From Clostridia bacterium (lineage in GTDB: Bacteria; Bacillota; Clostridia; Saccharofermentanales; UBA5734), in assembly GCA_017997315.1 (NCBI GenBank), contig JAGOFF010000014.1, forward strand, positions 1-19,656: a stretch of 19,656 nucleotides of DNA, read 5' to 3'. The position numbers and the translations under genes were made by a program. Shown here in pieces: positions 14,207 to 19,656 of the stretch (its first letter is position 1; the number at the start of each line of letters is the position of its first letter). Under the pieces are notes generated by a model. That model was not told where the DNA came from. It did not search any database and saw only the letters and a list, made by a program, of their open reading frames with translations.

Positions 14207-15129
14207 CCGGCAGGACGGACGATGATCATGTGCTTGTCCGCCATCGCGACCGGCATATAGGACTGCTTCGCTTTCCTCAGCCCTTCGATCCCCATGTCCT
14301 CTTCCCGGTTGACCCGGGGGGCGTCCGGAAACTCCCCGCACAGCACGGCGTTGTTGATGGCCACATACAGGCCGTTGAAAGCGGCGTCGGCCTTTTCGAA
14401 ATGGATGACGGCGGTGCCGTCCTCCAGGCGGCTGCCGAGCGCGAAGGCGCGGACGCGCCCCCCCACGCGGATCACCCCGCCATGGACATCCAACCGGTCG
14501 AAATGCTCAAAGATGCGCTGGATCGGCACATAGTCGCTTGCGGTCAGGTCCAGGGGATCGGTCCCCTTCTCTTCGCACCACATCCGGACGTTCGAGAGGC
14601 ATTCCGGGCCGTCCTCCGCGGTGACCGCCGCGTATGTGTAGTCCGGATAGTCGCGCAGGAAGCGGTTCATATGGTTCCGCTTGGCGTGCAGCGCCTTCCC
14701 GCTCAACGTCCGCATCGATGTCCCGTCGTACAGGTAATCGCTGAAATCCCGGTCGCAGCACGTCTCGACATGGTATCCGCGGGTTTCCAGCGCCTGAAAC
14801 AGCGGCAGTCTGCCTTCGTCGACATACAGGATCCTCATCTCCCAGCCGCGGGATTCGAAATCCGGCCGGAGATCCCCAAGAATGGCGGCGAGGCCGTCCG
14901 CGTCATATCTGCCGAGCGGCACGGCGAGGTGGGGCGATGTGAACACGCCGCCGTCGCTGACCATGCAAAGCGTGTCGCGGACCCGGCCGATCCGGTAACC
15001 GAATCCCGGATCCCACGCAATGCGGCTGTTAAAGCACATGTCCGAGAGCGGGCTCCCGGACAGCGCATGGTACGTGTCATACATTTTCTTGTCTTCGATG
15101 GACAGGGCATGGAATGCTTCCTCTAGCAT
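14203..15129 (-). CDS. DUF2156 (LPG-synthase C-terminal-like) protein
   Basis: The 308-residue protein matches the size and pattern of stand-alone DUF2156 proteins, which share the tandem GNAT-like fold of the C-terminal domain of lysyl-phosphatidylglycerol synthase (MprF). Family-like parts are CFNSRIAWDP, SGKALHAKRNHMNRFL, GVIRVGGRVRAFALGSRL, and the terminal REEDMGIEGLRKAKQSYMP. MprF-type enzymes move an aminoacyl group from tRNA to a lipid; this short protein lacks the flippase part, so it may transfer an acyl or aminoacyl group to another acceptor. The ATG at 15129 lies 10 bases after the stop of the small DUF1292-like gene; its ribosome binding site is weak. The CPBP protease gene overlaps its end by 4 bases. 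Confidence 0.85.
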   Translation of the reverse strand: MLEEAFHALSIEDKKMYDTYHALSGSPLSDMCFNSRIAWDPGFGYRIGRVRDTLCMVSDGGVFTSPHLAVPLGRYDADGLAAILGDLRPDFESRGWEMRILYVDEGRLPLFQALETRGYHVETCCDRDFSDYLYDGTSMRTLSGKALHAKRNHMNRFLRDYPDYTYAAVTAEDGPECLSNVRMWCEEKGTDPLDLTASDYVPIQRIFEHFDRLDVHGGVIRVGGRVRAFALGSRLEDGTAVIHFEKADAAFNGLYVAINNAVLCGEFPDAPRVNREEDMGIEGLRKAKQSYMPVAMADKHMIIVRPAG

Positions 15130-15139
15130 GCGGTAATGA

Positions 15140-15475
15140 TCACAACCCTCCGTGTTCCCGGAACCGCTGAAAAAACACATCGAATGCGTTCTGGAGCTCG
15201 CGCTTGTCCTTGATGGACTTGAACACGCGCTCCCCGATTCCGGGTTCGTTTCGCAGTATGACAATCTCCGGCTCGGGATGGGAGCCGTCGTCCGGTTCGT
15301 ACTTGTACATGACCGTATACTCGCGACCCATCGTATAGAACGAGTCGATAAACGACATGTAGTATTCCTGGCGGTTGTAGACATCGACAAGCACAGCAAG
15401 CATGTCTTCCTCGGAAGGCATGCTGACCGGCTGCTGCCGGGCCGTGTCGGAATTCCGGACGGTTTTCTTTTTCAT
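15140..15475 (-). CDS. Small DUF1292-like protein
   Basis: This 111-residue protein has a charged N-terminus, then a helical stretch (EEDMLAVLVDVYNRQEYYMSF) and a beta-rich core (YTVMYKYEPDDG, PEIVILRNEPG) that ends in ELQNAFDVFFQRF. The core resembles DUF1292/YrzB proteins, here without the acidic tail; this is a weak family call. It starts 11 bases after the DUF1292 gene stops, so the two may be duplicated relatives in one transcript. No catalytic motif is seen and the function is unknown. Confidence 0.7.
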   Translation of the reverse strand: MKKKTVRNSDTARQQPVSMPSEEDMLAVLVDVYNRQEYYMSFIDSFYTMGREYTVMYKYEPDDGSHPEPEIVILRNEPGIGERVFKSIKDKRELQNAFDVFFQRFREHGGL

Positions 15476-15486
15476 CCGTTGAACCG

Positions 15487-15906
15487 TTACGGTTTCGCGG
15501 TGTCCTCGTCGTCCGCGTCCTCGTCCTCGTCTTCGTCCTCGTCGTCCTCGTCCTCTTCCTCGTCCAGCATGCTGTCGTAGGCGGCCGAGACCCGGTCGAA
15601 CTCCTCTTCATCCAGGCTCATGAGCCCTTCAGAACCGTCCTCCATCGTGACGACTTTGACAAAGACCGCTTCCGGCTCGTCTTCGACGGTCGCGAGCAGG
15701 CAGTACGTCTCGCCGTCCAGCTCGATGCTGTCCACCATCTCGAACGTGTATTCCTCGCCGGTTTCCTCGTCCACCATGGTCACCAGCGCGCTCTCGTCCG
15801 TCTCGTGGTCGTGGCCGCAAGCGCATCCGGCGGCATCGTTGTGTTCGTGTCCGCAGCAGCAGCCGGTATCTTCCGTGCCGGTCGTCTGGGGTTTTTTCTC
15901 TTCCAT
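15487..15906 (-). CDS. DUF1292 protein with Cys/His-rich N-terminus and acidic tail
   Basis: The protein has 139 residues. Residues 16-34 hold two C-x-C-G-H-x-H motifs (CCCGHEH and CACGHDH), which look able to bind zinc, nickel or another metal. Residues of about 40-110 are the DUF1292 core (VDEETGEEYTFEMVD, YCLLATVED, VKVVTMEDG). The last 28 residues are nearly all aspartate and glutamate. DUF1292 genes usually follow ireB and ruvX in Bacillota, as here, but their role is unknown. The ATG at 15906 has GAGGA 7 bases upstream and is preferred to an in-frame ATG at 15948. A promoter element precedes it at 15960-15968. Confidence 0.85.
   Translation of the reverse strand: MEEKKPQTTGTEDTGCCCGHEHNDAAGCACGHDHETDESALVTMVDEETGEEYTFEMVDSIELDGETYCLLATVEDEPEAVFVKVVTMEDGSEGLMSLDEEEFDRVSAAYDSMLDEEEDEDDEDEDEDEDADDEDTAKP
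15502..15564. repeat. GTC/CTC trinucleotide low-complexity tract
   Basis: A run of about 20 near-identical trinucleotides (GTC, CTC and TTC on the plus strand) encodes the Asp/Glu tail of the DUF1292 protein. Such tracts can change length by slippage in units of one residue. Confidence 0.7.
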
Positions 15907-15959
15907 AGCGGGTTCCTCGTTTCTTCTGTAAAAGAGTGTTGCCTTCAAGACTTCGCAAT

Positions 15960-15968
15960 ATTATATCA
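15960..15968 (-). promoter_or_regulatory. Extended -10 promoter of the DUF1292 gene
   Basis: On the minus strand TGATATAAT is a perfect extended -10 (TG-N-TATAAT). It lies in the 75-base gap after ruvX, 53 bases before the start codon. No good -35 box is present. It may separate the downstream genes from the ireB-ruvX transcript. Confidence 0.55.
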
Positions 15969-15981
15969 CATCATTGCTGTG

Positions 15982-16413
15982 TCATCCGTCACGCTTCCGT
16001 CTGCGCTCATCCAGCACTTCCTGCAGGATGACCGTCGCGGCGATCTGGTCGATGATCCCGTTCCGGGACTTCTGGCTTCTGCCCGCCTCCCGCATCATCC
16101 GGGAAGCGATCACCGTCGTGTACCGCTCGTCGCGCAGGATCACCGGCAGGCCCGTGCGGGTCCCGATGATGTCCGCGAACGCCTCCGCCTTGATCTGGGA
16201 TTCCCCGGCACGGCCGTCGGTTCTCCGCGGCATGCCGACGACGATCTCCCGCACGCCGCGTTCTCCGGCCAGCGCGCAGATCCGGTCGATCGCCCAGTCC
16301 ATGTCCCGGCCGTTCCAGCGGACCGTCTCGAGCCCGGTGGCGAGAGTCCCCGTCTCATCGCTCAGGGCGATGCCGATCCGGCGGTCCCCGTAGTCGATCC
16401 CCATGATCCTCAT
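15982..16413 (-). CDS. ruvX: RuvX / YqgF putative Holliday junction resolvase
   Basis: The 143-residue protein is a full-length member of the YqgF family, which has an RNase H-like fold and processes Holliday junctions or 16S rRNA precursors. All signature motifs are present: GIDYGDRRIGIALSD (5-19, with metal-binding Asp7), EIVVGMPRRTDG (56-67), RDERYTT (94-100) and DQIAATVILQ (122-131, with Asp122). The start at 16413 lies 5 bases after the stop of the reductase gene, with a weak ribosome binding site that suggests coupling. In most Bacillota this gene follows ireB directly. Confidence 0.95.
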   Translation of the reverse strand: MRIMGIDYGDRRIGIALSDETGTLATGLETVRWNGRDMDWAIDRICALAGERGVREIVVGMPRRTDGRAGESQIKAEAFADIIGTRTGLPVILRDERYTTVIASRMMREAGRSQKSRNGIIDQIAATVILQEVLDERRRKRDG

Positions 16414-16418
16414 CCCGG

Positions 16419-17417
16419 TCACACCACCTTGATCGCAAAATCCCGGCATGCGCCGGCGCAGTATCCGCACAGGATGCACCGATCGGGCGACACCACGGCG
16501 CGGCCGTCCACGATCCGCATCGCCCCCTCCGCGCAGCGCTCGGCGCACGCCCCGCATCCGATGCACCAGTCCTCGACCAGCAGGCGCCGCCGCCGTGCCC
16601 GGGTCCGCGCCAGGAGGCCCTCCGGGACCGCCCGGCCTTCAAACAACGCGACGTTCATGTCGATCTCGTCCATCGTCTGCATCCCGACCGCATACGCGTC
16701 CGCACAATCCAACCCCAACGCGTACTCCGCGGCTTCGTCGAACCGGGGAAGCAGGGTGCCTCCCCCAAGCATCTTCATGCCGTAGATCCCGATCCCCGCC
16801 CGGTGCGCCTCGTCCGCCGCGTCGCGCATGGCACGCGCGGTCCCGTCGAGGATCCCGACGCCCGCGACGTTGAGCAGCGGATGCAGGATGTCCGCATGCC
16901 GGTACGGCCCCGGATCGATATCCTCCCAGTCGCCCCCCGCGCGGCCGCCAACCGCCGCCGTCAGGGCGCGGACCGGCTGGACCGCGTGCGTCGACACGCC
17001 CACCGCCCGGATGATCCCCTTCTCCCTGCATTCCAGCAGATACTCGAACGCCTGCCGGTGGCCGGCGAGCGTCAGGGCGGTTTCCTGCTCGTGCAGGAGA
17101 AAGATGTCGATCACATCGAGGTCCATCTCCCGTCGGGCCTTTTCGACCGATGCGGCCGCGCCCGCCCGGTCGTATGCGTACGTCTTGGTCGAGACGACCG
17201 GAGGCGTCGGGGCATGCCGGAGGGCGTGCCGGATATGCGGATAGGTATCGTAGATTTCCGCCGTGTCGAAAAACGTCACTCCGCGGGACATCGCATACAA
17301 AAGCAGATCCCCCCCCTGTTCCGGGGAGAGATCCGCCTGGGCCCTGCAGAAGGACAATGTGCCGTAACACAGGCGGGATACCTCGATCCCGCTTCTTCCC
17401 AGATGCCGTCGTTCCAT
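16419..17417 (-). CDS. Aldo/keto reductase with C-terminal 2x[4Fe-4S] ferredoxin domain
   Basis: The 332-residue protein has an N-terminal aldo/keto reductase barrel of about 275 residues with the full catalytic tetrad: Asp51 and Tyr56 (DTAEIYDTY), Lys78 (STKTY) and His109 (LLHEQE). The last 50 residues carry two CxxCxxCxxxC motifs, CIGCGACAERC and CILCGYCAGAC, which bind two [4Fe-4S] clusters. Members of this fusion class are common in anaerobes and are thought to link ferredoxin electrons to the reduction of a carbonyl, though substrates are largely unknown. Its ATG overlaps the ireB stop by one base (TGATG), so translation is coupled, and ruvX follows 5 bases later. Placement inside the usual ireB-ruvX pair is unusual. 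Confidence 0.93.
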   Translation of the reverse strand: MERRHLGRSGIEVSRLCYGTLSFCRAQADLSPEQGGDLLLYAMSRGVTFFDTAEIYDTYPHIRHALRHAPTPPVVSTKTYAYDRAGAAASVEKARREMDLDVIDIFLLHEQETALTLAGHRQAFEYLLECREKGIIRAVGVSTHAVQPVRALTAAVGGRAGGDWEDIDPGPYRHADILHPLLNVAGVGILDGTARAMRDAADEAHRAGIGIYGMKMLGGGTLLPRFDEAAEYALGLDCADAYAVGMQTMDEIDMNVALFEGRAVPEGLLARTRARRRRLLVEDWCIGCGACAERCAEGAMRIVDGRAVVSPDRCILCGYCAGACRDFAIKVV

Positions 17418-17725
17418 CAGAGGGACCGGATATATTCCTGGATGATGACCTCGAGCAGCTCGTCGCGTTCCATGCGCCGGATGACGCCGCGGGCGCCGAG
17501 GTGGTTGGTGATGTACGTGGGATCGCCGGACAGAAAGTACCCGACCAGCTGATTGACCGGATTGTAGCCTTTCTCCTTGAGCGCGCGGAGCACTTCCGTC
17601 ATGATGCCCTTGACGGACTCGCTGTTGTCCTTGGGCATCTCGAACCGGGTCGTCTCGTGGCCGACGCGCGGCGCGCCTCCGGCGTCACCGGGATATGCGG
17701 ACCGCTGGAACCTCTCTGGAATCAT
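17417..17725 (-). CDS. ireB: IreB family regulatory phosphoprotein (DUF965)
   Basis: The 102-residue protein matches IreB from residue 26 on: a threonine-bearing TTRFEMP segment, GIMTEVLRALKEKGYNPVNQ, VGYFLSGDPTYITNHLGARG and the final RDELLEVIIQEYI. In Enterococcus, IreB is phosphorylated at N-terminal threonines by the membrane kinase IreK (PASTA type) and regulates antibiotic tolerance and peptidoglycan precursor genes; Thr26 or Thr27 is the likely equivalent here. The first 25 residues are an extension over the usual 89-residue protein. AAGGAGG lies 7 bases upstream of the ATG at 17725. It is the first gene of the long minus-strand run. Confidence 0.93.
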   Translation of the reverse strand: MIPERFQRSAYPGDAGGAPRVGHETTRFEMPKDNSESVKGIMTEVLRALKEKGYNPVNQLVGYFLSGDPTYITNHLGARGVIRRMERDELLEVIIQEYIRSL

Positions 17726-17762
17726 GGTCGGGCCTCCTTCCGGAAGTGCTGGATATGAAAAC

Positions 17763-17792
17763 ATCTTAACATGAACCGAAGCGTTGCGGCAA
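17763..17792 (-). promoter_or_regulatory. Weak sigma-A promoter in front of ireB
   Basis: On the minus strand TTGCCG (17792-17787) and TAAGAT (17768-17763) are 18 bases apart, 37 bases before the ireB start codon. Each box matches consensus in four of six places. Confidence 0.4.
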
Positions 17793-17801
17793 AGGGACGG
17801 A

Positions 17802-19121
17802 TCAGTTGGCGGGCCGGCCGCGCAGCCGCCCCGCGCCCGCGTAGTCCAGCAAGACCGGCAGGATGCGTCCGGTGTCGCCGCGGGACAGTCCGGTCAGTTC
17901 GACCGCGGCGTACTCCGGCGTGTAGCCCGATCCCGCTCCGCTGTCGTCCACCCCCTCGACCAGGACCTCCCGTACCGCGCGGTCCAGGCCGCGCGCGAAA
18001 TCATCCAGCAGACTCTCCGCGAGCCGTGCGAGTTCCGCGGCACGGCGGGCGGCGACACCGGCGGGGACCTGCGCGTCCATCTCCGCGGCACGGGTTCCCG
18101 GGCGGCGTGAAAACCGGAACACATGCATGCGGGAGAATCCGATCCGCCTGCAGAACGATACGCTTTCCGCATGCTCCTCTTCCGTCTCGCCCGGAAATCC
18201 CGCCATCACATCCGTCGTGATGCCGGCGCCTGGAAACACGGTGCGGATGGACCGGACCATGTCTTCGAAATCTTCCGGACCATATCGGCGGCCCATCCGC
18301 TTGAGGACGCCGCCGCTGCCGCTTTGAAGCGACAAGTGGAAATGCGGGCACAGGCCGCGCACCTCCCGAAGTTCCCGGATGAAACCGGGCGTCAGCGATT
18401 GCGGCTCGAGTGAACCGAGCCGGATGCGGCCGATCCCCGGAATGTCCCCGATCGCGCGGGCCAGACGGGCCAGCGCGGCGGCGTCCTCCCCGCGGTCCGC
18501 GCCATAGGCTCCGATATGGATCCCGGTCAGGACGACCTCCGCGAAACCTGCCTCCGCCAGCGCGCGGGCCTCCTCGATCACCCGTCCGGCATCGCGGCTC
18601 CGCGACCGTCCGCGGGCGTACGGGATCGCGCAATACGCGCAGAAGTCGTCGCAGCCGTCCTGTATTTTGATATAGGCGCGTGTCTCGGACTGCAGGGTCA
18701 CCGGGCCGGTTTCCTCAAACGATTCCGGAGTGTCGCCGGGATCAGGAGGCACGGATTCACCCGGCCTTCTGCCGGAAAGCGCCTCGACGACCCTCTCGAC
18801 GATACGGACGCGGTCGCTGCAGCCGACCACGACATCCGCCAGCCCTTCCCTTCCGACAGCCGCCACGTGACAGCCCATCGCGGCGACGACCGCACCCGGG
18901 TTGGCGGCCCGCGCCCGTCGGAGAACCTGCCGGGTCTTCCGGTCCGCTTCACCGGTGACGGTGCAGGTGTTGACCAGATACACGTCGGCCGGACCGTCGC
19001 ACGGGCCTTCCTCGAAGCCCGCTTCCCGGAAGCGCATGGCGACGGCATCGGTCTCGTAGCGGTTGACCTTGCATCCGAGCGAATGGAAAGCGATGGTGTG
19101 GCGTCCGGGCATGTCGGTCAT
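17802..19121 (-). CDS. mtaB: tRNA t6A37 methylthiotransferase MtaB
   Basis: The 439-residue protein is a radical-SAM methylthiotransferase that turns t6A37 of tRNA into ms2t6A37. Cys17 (SLGCKVN), Cys53 (NTCTVT) and Cys84 (AMGCH) hold the auxiliary [4Fe-4S] cluster of the N-terminal domain. Cys157, Cys161 and Cys164 (GCDDFCAYC) hold the radical-SAM cluster, and the last 65 residues fit the TRAM domain. SLQSGSGGVLKRMGR is the family substrate-binding stretch. GCKVN and NTCTVT are typical of MtaB rather than MiaB. The start at 19121 is the first ATG, with GAGG about 12 bases away; an in-frame ATG at 19112 is possible. The gene is divergent from the HPr-like gene. Confidence 0.95.
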   Translation of the reverse strand: MTDMPGRHTIAFHSLGCKVNRYETDAVAMRFREAGFEEGPCDGPADVYLVNTCTVTGEADRKTRQVLRRARAANPGAVVAAMGCHVAAVGREGLADVVVGCSDRVRIVERVVEALSGRRPGESVPPDPGDTPESFEETGPVTLQSETRAYIKIQDGCDDFCAYCAIPYARGRSRSRDAGRVIEEARALAEAGFAEVVLTGIHIGAYGADRGEDAAALARLARAIGDIPGIGRIRLGSLEPQSLTPGFIRELREVRGLCPHFHLSLQSGSGGVLKRMGRRYGPEDFEDMVRSIRTVFPGAGITTDVMAGFPGETEEEHAESVSFCRRIGFSRMHVFRFSRRPGTRAAEMDAQVPAGVAARRAAELARLAESLLDDFARGLDRAVREVLVEGVDDSGAGSGYTPEYAAVELTGLSRGDTGRILPVLLDYAGAGRLRGRPAN

Positions 19122-19232
19122 CCGTCCGTATCCTCTTTCTCCCTGCCGTTCCCGTTCCCCATCCCGCGTCCCGCAGTACGCATCCGGCGGCGGACATCCG
19201 GGCGGTCTGCTGTTTTGGCCGGCCGGCAGGTA

Positions 19233-19238
19233 TATAAT
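19233..19238 (+). promoter_or_regulatory. -10 element of the HPr-like gene
   Basis: A perfect TATAAT lies 43 bases before the start codon at 19281. The -35 region is weak (CTGTTT at 19210-19215, 17 bases upstream). Confidence 0.5.
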
Positions 19239-19280
19239 AATGGCGTTTCCTGCTCCCTACTCCGTACCGTGAGGTGTCCG

Positions 19281-19508
19281 ATGACCAGACTGCGACTCAT
19301 CCTCCGGACGATCAACGACGTCAAGGAGTTCGTCCGGATCGTCAACAACTACACGTATGAAATCGATCTGTCCTCCGGTCGGTATGTCGTCGACGCCAAG
19401 TCGATCATGGGCATCTTCAGCCTGGACCTGACCAAGCCGCTGGACGTCGAGGTCCAAAGCGACCATTGCGCCGATCTCCAGGCCGATCTCGCGCGTTTTC
19501 TGGTCTGA
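19281..19508 (+). CDS. HPr-like protein lacking the active-site histidine
   Basis: The 75-residue protein keeps the C-terminal half of the phosphocarrier HPr: DLSSGRYVVDAKSIMGIFSL (residues 29-48) corresponds to the HPr stretch around regulatory Ser46, here Ser41. The N-terminal part is open at the place of the histidine motif (HARPA in HPr); the equivalent segment reads TINDVKEFVRIV, with no histidine. It therefore cannot act as a PTS phosphocarrier and more resembles Crh, the HPr paralogue with glutamine at position 15 that only works through Ser46. The ribosome binding site is GAGGTG at 4-9 bases. It stands alone behind its own -10 element and converges with the gene at the right edge. Confidence 0.85.
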   Translation: MTRLRLILRTINDVKEFVRIVNNYTYEIDLSSGRYVVDAKSIMGIFSLDLTKPLDVEVQSDHCADLQADLARFLV

Positions 19509-19511
19509 CCG

Positions 19512-19551
19512 GGCCGGGCGTTCAGCGCCGGCCTTTCCTGTTCTGTTTTCC
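19512..19551 (+). terminator. Hairpin terminator of the HPr-like gene
   Basis: GGCCGG and CCGGCC (19512-19517 with 19528-19533), extended by CG/CG around a TTCAG loop, begin 4 bases after the stop codon. They are followed by TTTCCTGTTCTGTTTT, an interrupted T-rich tail. Confidence 0.6.
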
Positions 19552-19656
19552 GTGTCGGGCCGGGGATTCCCGGTCCGGCTTCTTTTTTGCTCCGGGAGCG
19601 GCGGTCGGGCGGGCGCTCCCGGCCTCCAGGTCGAAATCGATCCGCCGCAGGACCGT
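19522..19656 (-). CDS. C-terminal end of a gene, RNase R-like tail (partial)
   Basis: The last 44 codons of a minus-strand gene enter from the right edge and end at TGA (19524-19522). The fragment reads LRRIDFDLEAG and then a Lys/Arg-rich tail with KKK and RKGRR. A RIDFDL or KIDFEL strand followed by a basic tail is how RNase R ends after its S1 domain, and codon third positions are GC-rich as in neighbouring genes. Other basic-tailed RNA-binding proteins, such as rRNA-modifying enzymes or helicases, are possible. The frame choice rests on this short resemblance. Confidence 0.55.
   Translation of the reverse strand, partial: TVLRRIDFDLEAGSARPTAAPGAKKKPDRESPARHGKQNRKGRR
19556..19588 (+). terminator. 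Second hairpin with T-run inside the partial gene
   Basis: A 9-bp stem with one G-U pair (19556-19564 with 19569-19577, loop GATT) is followed by GCTTCTTTTTT. It would be a strong intrinsic terminator for plus-strand transcription from the HPr-like gene even though it lies in the coding part of the opposing gene. Confidence 0.55.

Noticed and set aside
15500..15565. Tandem repeat as a CRISPR-like array
   Set aside because: It is a 3-base coding repeat without spacers.
15152..15580. Plus-strand frame with a poly-serine stretch
   Set aside because: The serines are the reverse reading of the Asp/Glu codon tract of the DUF1292 gene.

Overview
The window is one side of a bacterial chromosome from the Bacillota (Clostridia- or Erysipelotrichia-like), from a GC-rich lineage. 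The evidence is gene content typical of that phylum: an IreB phosphoprotein with a RuvX resolvase and DUF1292 genes, MtaB, AsnA, an ECF transporter S component, a DUF3842 protein, a uridine-kinase-like protein and an HPr-like protein. Start sites mostly carry AGGAGG-type ribosome binding sites, and several promoters are good sigma-A matches with 17-base spacers. No rRNA, tRNA, IS element, prophage or CRISPR array was seen.

Layout. 136-954 (+): a threonine-rich exported protein and a small membrane protein, in DNA noticeably richer in A+T than the rest. 977-2316 (-): an alpha/beta hydrolase and an excisionase/MerR-type DNA-binding protein whose genes overlap by 4 bp, behind a near-consensus promoter. 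2492-2902 (+): a DUF3842 protein. 2979-4811 (-): a promoter, a structured leader, an ECF S component and a translationally coupled two-domain kinase, which looks like a vitamin or nucleoside salvage unit. 4979-5284 (+): a strong promoter, about 270 bases with RNA-like helices and no credible gene, and a terminator, together an excellent candidate for a structured noncoding RNA. 5313-6800 (-): a cytidylate-kinase-like protein with an extra C-terminal nuclease-like domain, followed 3 bases later by an HPRT-family protein that has lost key active-site residues. 6937-7866 (+): a uronate-dehydrogenase-like SDR whose 3' end overlaps the gene opposite.

7783-17725 (-) is a long, tightly packed run of ten genes: ireB, an aldo/keto reductase with a ferredoxin tail, ruvX, a DUF1292 protein with a metal-binding-looking N-terminus, a second small DUF1292-like protein, a DUF2156 protein, a CPBP membrane protease, asnA, a 996-residue exported protein (propeller, carbohydrate-binding-like and degenerate glycosidase-like parts), and a LarA-type racemase. 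Many junctions overlap by 1-4 bp. An internal extended -10 promoter in front of the DUF1292 gene may split the run into two transcripts. mtaB lies just upstream (17802-19121, -). At the right edge an HPr-like gene without the phosphorylatable histidine (19281-19508, +) converges on the 3' end of a minus-strand gene whose tail resembles RNase R.

The most unusual items are the probable noncoding RNA at 5014-5284, the adjoining kinase/nuclease-like fusion with its degenerate HPRT partner, and the structured leader of the ECF gene. All functional statements rest on sequence reading alone; no database search was made.
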